Positions 48,092 to 52,212 of a DNA stretch of 52,212 nt are shown one piece after another. The position numbers and the translations under genes are program-made. This DNA is from UBA9732 sp963599445 (GTDB taxonomy: Bacteria; Spirochaetota; Spirochaetia; Sphaerochaetales; Sphaerochaetaceae): assembly GCA_963599445.1 (NCBI GenBank), contig CAVBWZ010000017.1, forward strand, positions 1 through 52,212. Reading direction: 5' to 3'. Every line of letters starts with the position of its first letter. Position 1 is the stretch's first letter. The notes under the pieces are model-generated. The model ran no database searches and was not told the DNA's origin. It saw nothing but the letters and a program-made list of their open reading frames with translations.

Positions 48092-48697
48092 TCAAAAATC
48101 AAAGGTATCCCTTAGACCAAGCCATTTCTGGTCTTTGTCGGAAAGATTCAGCGGAACACCATCTACAGTGTAGCCGTCAGCAGTAGCTGTACCGTTGTAC
48201 TCACCTTCAAGCATTGGCCACACAATACCAAGCTCCGGGTCATTCCATGCCATACCGCCCTCATCATTTGGATGATAGAAGTCATCGCATTTGTAGCAGA
48301 ACTCAGCAACGTCACTTACAACTAGGAACCCATGCGCAAAACCACGAGGAATTAGAAACTGCTTCTTGTTCTCCTCTGTAAGCAGCACACCATACCACTG
48401 ACCATACGTTTTGCTTGATCTCCGCAAATCAACAGCCACATCAAAGACAGAACCTTTGATTACCCGTACAAGTTTTGTCTGCGGATACTTCTTTTGGAAA
48501 TGAAGTCCACGAAGAACGCCTTTCGTACTCATGCTTTGATTGTCCTGAACAAAGGTCATATCAAGCTCAGCCTCTTTCATATCCCGTTGGCTATACGTCT
48601 CCATGAAATAACCACGACTGTCCCCATGAACGCCTGGAGTGATGATGCAAAGACCTTCAATTCCGTTTATATTCTTCTCAACAGTTATCTGTCCCAT
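48092..48697 (-). CDS. rfbC: dTDP-4-dehydrorhamnose 3,5-epimerase
   Basis: This encodes 201 residues. The RmlC cupin is evident from 'HGDSRGYFMETYSQRDM', 'FVQDNQSMSTKGVLRGLHFQKKYPQTKLVRVIKGSVFDVAVDLRRSSKTYGQWYGVLL' and 'IPRGFAHGFLVVSDVAEFCYKCDDFYHP'. The catalytic His is in RGLHFQ. It lies 1 nt after the rfbD gene in transcription order. The ~200-residue length is slightly longer than the usual 180-185. Confidence 0.95.
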   Translation of the reverse strand: MGQITVEKNINGIEGLCIITPGVHGDSRGYFMETYSQRDMKEAELDMTFVQDNQSMSTKGVLRGLHFQKKYPQTKLVRVIKGSVFDVAVDLRRSSKTYGQWYGVLLTEENKKQFLIPRGFAHGFLVVSDVAEFCYKCDDFYHPNDEGGMAWNDPELGIVWPMLEGEYNGTATADGYTVDGVPLNLSDKDQKWLGLRDTFDF

Positions 48698-48698
48698 A

Positions 48699-49601
48699 TC
48701 AAATCTTCGCCTCCGCTAGGTATCTCTTTACAGCATCCTTCCAATCTGGAAGAGGTCTAAAACCAGCCTCAACCAACTTGCTCTTATCTAAGCGACTATT
48801 GAACGGACGGGCAGCCTTGCTCAATCCATACTCTTTCGTAGTCACAGGAATAACCTTTGTATCCAATCTGTACTGTCTATAGAACTCACAGCAGAAATCG
48901 TACCAGCTGATATACCCACCTTCATTTGTTGCATGGTAATAGCCATATTTCTCGGTCTCTATCATATCAACCAAAAGACGGGCCAAATCCAAAGTGTAGG
49001 TTGGCGTTCCTATCTGGTCGTTGACCACTCGAACAGCATCATGGGTCTTGCCAACATTGATCATAGTCTTTATGAAGTTCTTTCCGTTTAGGCCAAACAC
49101 CCATGCAATGCGGACAATGAAATACTTCGAAAGCAGACTACTGATCGCCAGCTCCCCATCCAACTTGCTATGTCCGTATACATTCAGCGGAGCATAGCAC
49201 TTGTCGTCTGGTTTCCAAGGTCGTTCCCCTTGTCCATCAAAAACATAATCAGTGGAGATATAGACCATCTTGGCATCCACCACTTTTGCAGCTTCAGCCA
49301 TATACAACGTTCCAAGGTGATTGATTGCATCGACCTTCGCTTGGTTTTCCTCTTCTTCCGCTGCATCCACAGCAGTCCATGCGGCACAATGAATGATGAC
49401 ATCAGGATGAATACGCCCAATCGTCTCTAGAACAGCGTTTCTGTTCGTTATATCCAACTGAACGTATGGAACATCCAATCCATCCACTCCACTGTATTCG
49501 CTTTGAATGTCAGAGCCAATCGCATGATATCCTCTCTTCTGTAATTGAAGAGCGACATCATGTCCAAGCTGTCCGCAAACGCCTGTTACAAATACATTCA
49601 T
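48699..49601 (-). CDS. rfbD: dTDP-4-dehydrorhamnose reductase
   Basis: This encodes 300 residues. The SDR fold shows 'MNVFVTGVCGQLGHDVALQL', 'VIIHCAAWTAVDAAEEE', 'VYISTDYVFDGQGERPW', catalytic Tyr-x-x-x-Lys in 'VYGHSKLDGE', and 'RIAWVFG'. It reduces the 4-keto group to give dTDP-L-rhamnose with NADPH. It is second in the operon, 18 nt after rfbB. Confidence 0.95.
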   Translation of the reverse strand: MNVFVTGVCGQLGHDVALQLQKRGYHAIGSDIQSEYSGVDGLDVPYVQLDITNRNAVLETIGRIHPDVIIHCAAWTAVDAAEEEENQAKVDAINHLGTLYMAEAAKVVDAKMVYISTDYVFDGQGERPWKPDDKCYAPLNVYGHSKLDGELAISSLLSKYFIVRIAWVFGLNGKNFIKTMINVGKTHDAVRVVNDQIGTPTYTLDLARLLVDMIETEKYGYYHATNEGGYISWYDFCCEFYRQYRLDTKVIPVTTKEYGLSKAARPFNSRLDKSKLVEAGFRPLPDWKDAVKRYLAEAKI

Positions 49602-49619
49602 ATCTTCACCAAATTCTTG

Positions 49620-50687
49620 TCATTGCCTGTTTCTATACATCTCTGCGTAATAGTTCTGGTATGCACCGGATGTAACCCTTTTCATCCACTCCTCGTTCTC
49701 AAGGTACCAGTCTATCGTCTTGACGACTCCTACTTCAAACGGAGTCTCTGGATACCAACCCAGGTCTGTCTTTATTTTGTTTGGGTCAATGCCATACCTG
49801 CGGTCATGCCCCAACCTATCTTCAACATGCTTGATAAGACCTTCATTGATGTATTCATCGTTCAACCTGTTGTGAAGCTGCTCTATAATCGTTTTTACAA
49901 TGAAGATATTGGGGCGCTCATTGTGGCCTCCAACATTGTACACCTCGCCTATCTTGCCACCATTGCATACCATGTCGATTGCCTTGCAGTGGTCTTCGAC
50001 ATAGAGCCAGTCCCTAATCTGCATGCCATCACCATAGACAGGTAGAGCCTTATGGTTCTTCACATTGTTGATCATAAGGGGAATCAGCTTCTCTGGAAAC
50101 TGATAAGGTCCGTAGTTGTTGCTACACCTTGTAATGTTAATTGGCATTCCATAGGTATCGTAAAACGCCTTCACAAAGAGGTCCGCAGATGCTTTTGAAG
50201 ATGAATATGGGCTGTGCGGGTTGATTGGTGTCGTCTCCATGAAGAAACCTTCTGCACCAAGAGCACCATAGACCTCGTCAGTGCTTACCTGAAGGTATTT
50301 TTTTCCTTCTTTCCATGTTTTGCTTGCTGCATCATACCAGGCTTCCTTAGCCCTTTGTAGGAGATTCACGGTTCCCATTACATTGCTTTGTACAAAAATC
50401 TCAGGGTTGGCAATGGAACGGTCCACATGGCTTTCCGCGGCAAAGTTAATTACATAGTCGAAATCATATTTCTGAAACAGTGAAGCAACAAGCTGCTTGT
50501 CGCAGATATCACCTTGAACAAACACATGACGAGGATCCCCTTCGACTCCTTTCAGGTTCTCCAGGTTCCCTGCATAGGTCAAAGCATCCAAATTAACCAA
50601 GAGAATGTCTTGGTATTTTCTAAGCATATAGTAAACAAAGTTACTACCGATAAACCCAGCACAGCCGGTAATGAGATATTTTTTCAC
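49620..50687 (-). CDS. rfbB: dTDP-glucose 4,6-dehydratase
   Basis: This encodes 355 residues from a GTG start. The extended SDR has 'YLITGCAGFIGSNFVYYML', 'NFAAESHVDRSIANPEIFVQSNVMGT', 'YLQVSTDEVYGALG' with the catalytic D-E pair, 'YSSSKASADL', and 'TRCSNNYGPYQFPEKLIPLMI'. It makes dTDP-4-keto-6-deoxyglucose. It is the first rhamnose gene in this operon. The GTG overlaps the stop of a short upstream open frame (GTGA). That frame of ~32 codons (MKGKTSVVVPRN...) has no recognisable function. Confidence 0.95.
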   Translation of the reverse strand: MKKYLITGCAGFIGSNFVYYMLRKYQDILLVNLDALTYAGNLENLKGVEGDPRHVFVQGDICDKQLVASLFQKYDFDYVINFAAESHVDRSIANPEIFVQSNVMGTVNLLQRAKEAWYDAASKTWKEGKKYLQVSTDEVYGALGAEGFFMETTPINPHSPYSSSKASADLFVKAFYDTYGMPINITRCSNNYGPYQFPEKLIPLMINNVKNHKALPVYGDGMQIRDWLYVEDHCKAIDMVCNGGKIGEVYNVGGHNERPNIFIVKTIIEQLHNRLNDEYINEGLIKHVEDRLGHDRRYGIDPNKIKTDLGWYPETPFEVGVVKTIDWYLENEEWMKRVTSGAYQNYYAEMYRNRQ

Positions 50688-50784
50688 AAACTCTTTCCTT
50701 TTATTATAAGTTTCAGGACATCTTCCTTCTTTTCCGCATAATTCATATTTCTCGGCACGACCACTGAGGTTTTTCCCTTCATGT

Positions 50785-51110
50785 CTAGGCCTCTATTATT
50801 CTCATAGGCATATCCGCTGCCACTGAATTTGGTAGCATCTCTTTCATATTGACTATTCCTGCGTCCATAACACAATCATCTCCACTTATATAATCATCAG
50901 TGTAATAATACAATTGATTATTGTGTTCCATCCGTCGTTAACGTTAGATTCGATAGAGGTGTAACCGAAATTGTCGGAACGTTCATCTTATTGCAACCAA
51001 GGAACCGGGGTCTGGATCTGTTCCAAAGTTTACGTCACTATCTATAATACAGTTAGTACCGGTAGCAACCCCCTTTGAGAACAGGACTTTATTATATTAT
51101 CCACTCGAAA
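50785..51110 (-). pseudogene. Decayed hexapeptide-repeat acyltransferase
   Basis: Fragments of a left-handed beta-helix protein remain in different frames. 'GVATGTNCIIDSDVNFGTDP' lies near 51040-51095. 'YISGDDCVMDAGIVNMKEML', then 'PNSVAADMPMRII' end at a TAG at 50785. The second fragment resembles the usual '..VIGAGSVVTKDIPPNSVAAGNPARVI' C-terminus. Stops and frameshifts separate the pieces. Confidence 0.5.
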
Positions 51111-51178
51111 TCAGTTGAACTTTGATCTTTTCCAACTAAATTCACTAGACATATTCCCTATCTTATCTTACACCGGAA

Positions 51179-51736
51179 TCACCTTTGTATTATTCTTTCC
51201 GTCCCATTGTGAGAAATGATTTTCGCAGGAATACCACCCAAAGAAACCCCTTCGTCCAAGCATGACTTGTTTACTACTGCATTGGCAGCAATCGCAATAT
51301 TGGAAGCAATCGTAATATCTCCGAATACTTTTGCCCCTGGTCCGAAATATACATAATCTCCAATCCGAGGAGCCTCCTGTTTTCCAGCATTAGCACCTAT
51401 GTTGACTCCCGCCTGGAGACGAGCATTTTTCCCTATTCGCGCATTAGGATTTACAACCACAGTTCCATAGTGAACGATACACATCCCAGGGCCAAAAGTA
51501 TTCGGATCTATAGACCAGCCAAGTTTCATTCCAAGATTCAAAAGCCGATACCGATAATAAGCCCCTCGTAGACCATGTCCGTTATTGATATGGTACTCTG
51601 CTTTTCTTAAAATAACGTTATAATGGAACATGTCCTTTGTCTTTAACTTCACAGAAAAGGAGACCTTCCCCCCCCCATACCGAGCTAGGCGGTCACTTTT
51701 TATATAAGCTTTCAAATCAGATTTCGTTTTAATCAT
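51179..51736 (-). CDS. Hexapeptide-repeat acyltransferase (serine acetyltransferase-like)
   Basis: This encodes 185 residues. A helical N-terminus is followed by a left-handed beta-helix: 'CIVHYGTVVVNPNARIGKNARLQAGVNIGANAG', 'APRIGDYVYFGPGAKVFGDITIASNIAIAANAVVNKS' and 'VSLGGIPAKII'. The His of IVHYGT is in the catalytic position of the CysE/WcaB group. It lies in the polysaccharide locus upstream of the rhamnose operon, so it probably O-acetylates a cell-surface sugar. It is shorter than the housekeeping SAT at 15483-16274 and lacks its long helical domain. Confidence 0.85.
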   Translation of the reverse strand: MIKTKSDLKAYIKSDRLARYGGGKVSFSVKLKTKDMFHYNVILRKAEYHINNGHGLRGAYYRYRLLNLGMKLGWSIDPNTFGPGMCIVHYGTVVVNPNARIGKNARLQAGVNIGANAGKQEAPRIGDYVYFGPGAKVFGDITIASNIAIAANAVVNKSCLDEGVSLGGIPAKIISHNGTERIIQR

Positions 51737-52072
51737 TTTTAATCTTCACTCCTTTTCCGAATTGTCTGGACACAGAGTCTTTCTCCTAGACTTCATGCTT
51801 ATTGTGTCTTCAATTATATCTATTCTACATCATCAACGGTCCAAAGACTTTCCATCTTAGAAATCAAGAGGCGATTTCTCCACGGTCTAAATTCATTCCT
51901 TCAGGATTCACAAGAAAAACATCATCAGATACCAAAGGAAACTTGATATAAGGAGAAATACCGACATACAAAAGAGAAGAGCCTCCTTTTTTGTGAAAAA
52001 AACAGCACTAGGGCAACAGGAATCAAAACAATGTTACTAGCAATATCGTATTTTCAACCTATCATTTCACCA
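51737..52072. other. 336-bp AT-rich spacer
   Basis: No gene or clear signal was found. It separates the acyltransferase from the upstream partial gene on the same strand. Confidence 0.4.
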
Positions 52073-52212
52073 TCACCTATGTACTTTTGATACAATATTC
52101 TTCAAAACGGTTCTCACCGTATTATCTCGAAGAATGAAAAGCATCGCTACATACATGACAACGCCTACCAGTATTTCAACAATGAGTGTCACAACCCCTT
52201 CCACAAGATGAC
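52073..52212 (-). CDS. C-terminal end of a probable polysaccharide flippase (partial)
   Basis: The last ~45 codons of a minus-strand gene run off the window. A hydrophobic helix 'VVTLIVEILVGVVMYVAMLF' is followed by 'ILRDNTVRTVLKNIVSK' and a stop at 52073-52075. That ending is typical of Wzx/MATE-type oligosaccharide flippases. The locus of sugar-nucleotide and acyltransferase genes supports this, but the fragment is short. Confidence 0.45.
   Translation of the reverse strand, partial: HLVEGVVTLIVEILVGVVMYVAMLFILRDNTVRTVLKNIVSKVHR

Overview
The window looks like chromosome from an anaerobic, gut-type bacterium of about 45-48% GC, most likely a spirochaete (Treponema-like). This placement is an inference. 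It rests on the gene repertoire: a clostridial-type ferredoxin, a three-gene FAD oxidoreductase/DUF1667 operon, a sugar ABC operon with no ATPase gene, a RarA with a long C-terminal extension, and many DUF4143 ATPases or their remnants. No rRNA or other taxonomic marker is present.

Layout. 0-1.3 kb: a partial MITE-like repeat and a DUF3990 (ADP-ribosyltransferase-fold) toxin-like gene with its partner. 1.4-3.1 kb: a ketopantoate-reductase-like gene and an L-2-amino-thiazoline-4-carboxylate-hydrolase-like gene. 3.4-17.1 kb: mainly housekeeping genes (topB, ferredoxin, xseA-xseB, a PD-(D/E)XK nuclease-like gene, a BI-1 family protein, an RluA-type pseudouridine synthase, a lipoprotein, rarA fused to a methyltransferase-like domain, tRNA-His/Arg/Lys, TfoX-N, serine acetyltransferase, ogt). 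17.4-20.5 kb: sugar ABC operon. 20.7-21.7 kb: an orphan class III cyclase-like protein. 21.7-24.6 kb: FAD oxidoreductase operon resembling anaerobic glycerol-3-phosphate dehydrogenase. 25-29.2 kb: Nudix hydrolase and a UDP-sugar locus (nucleotidyltransferase, HTH-fused UDP-glucose dehydrogenase, UDP-glucuronate epimerase).

29.3-47.0 kb is an accessory, defence-rich island. It holds an AAA/DUF4143 ATPase and two C-terminal remnants of such ATPases; a large serine recombinase with two accessory proteins that share its C-terminal domain; an AAA ATPase/TOPRIM pair resembling PARIS or AbiL; an IS200/IS605 element inserted in a gene remnant; an Xre/ImmA-IrrE/PIN operon; a second DUF3990 toxin/HTH-partner pair flanked by direct repeats; a TIR protein; and a DUF4297 nuclease/SMC-like ATPase pair resembling Lamassu. 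47.1-52.2 kb: the dTDP-L-rhamnose operon (rfbBDCA order in transcription), a decayed and an intact hexapeptide acyltransferase, and the end of a probable flippase. The island therefore sits between two surface-polysaccharide precursor loci.

Non-coding structure is rich. Three loci carry a 75-80 bp double inverted repeat of the same layout but with different arm sequences. A ~96 bp element with compensatory changes follows the stop codons of two minus-strand genes. A 32-bp phased tandem repeat precedes a DUF4143 remnant. A short ACCGATATCC motif recurs between genes. Several housekeeping genes have a -10 box only 6-7 nt before the ATG, which suggests leaderless mRNAs.
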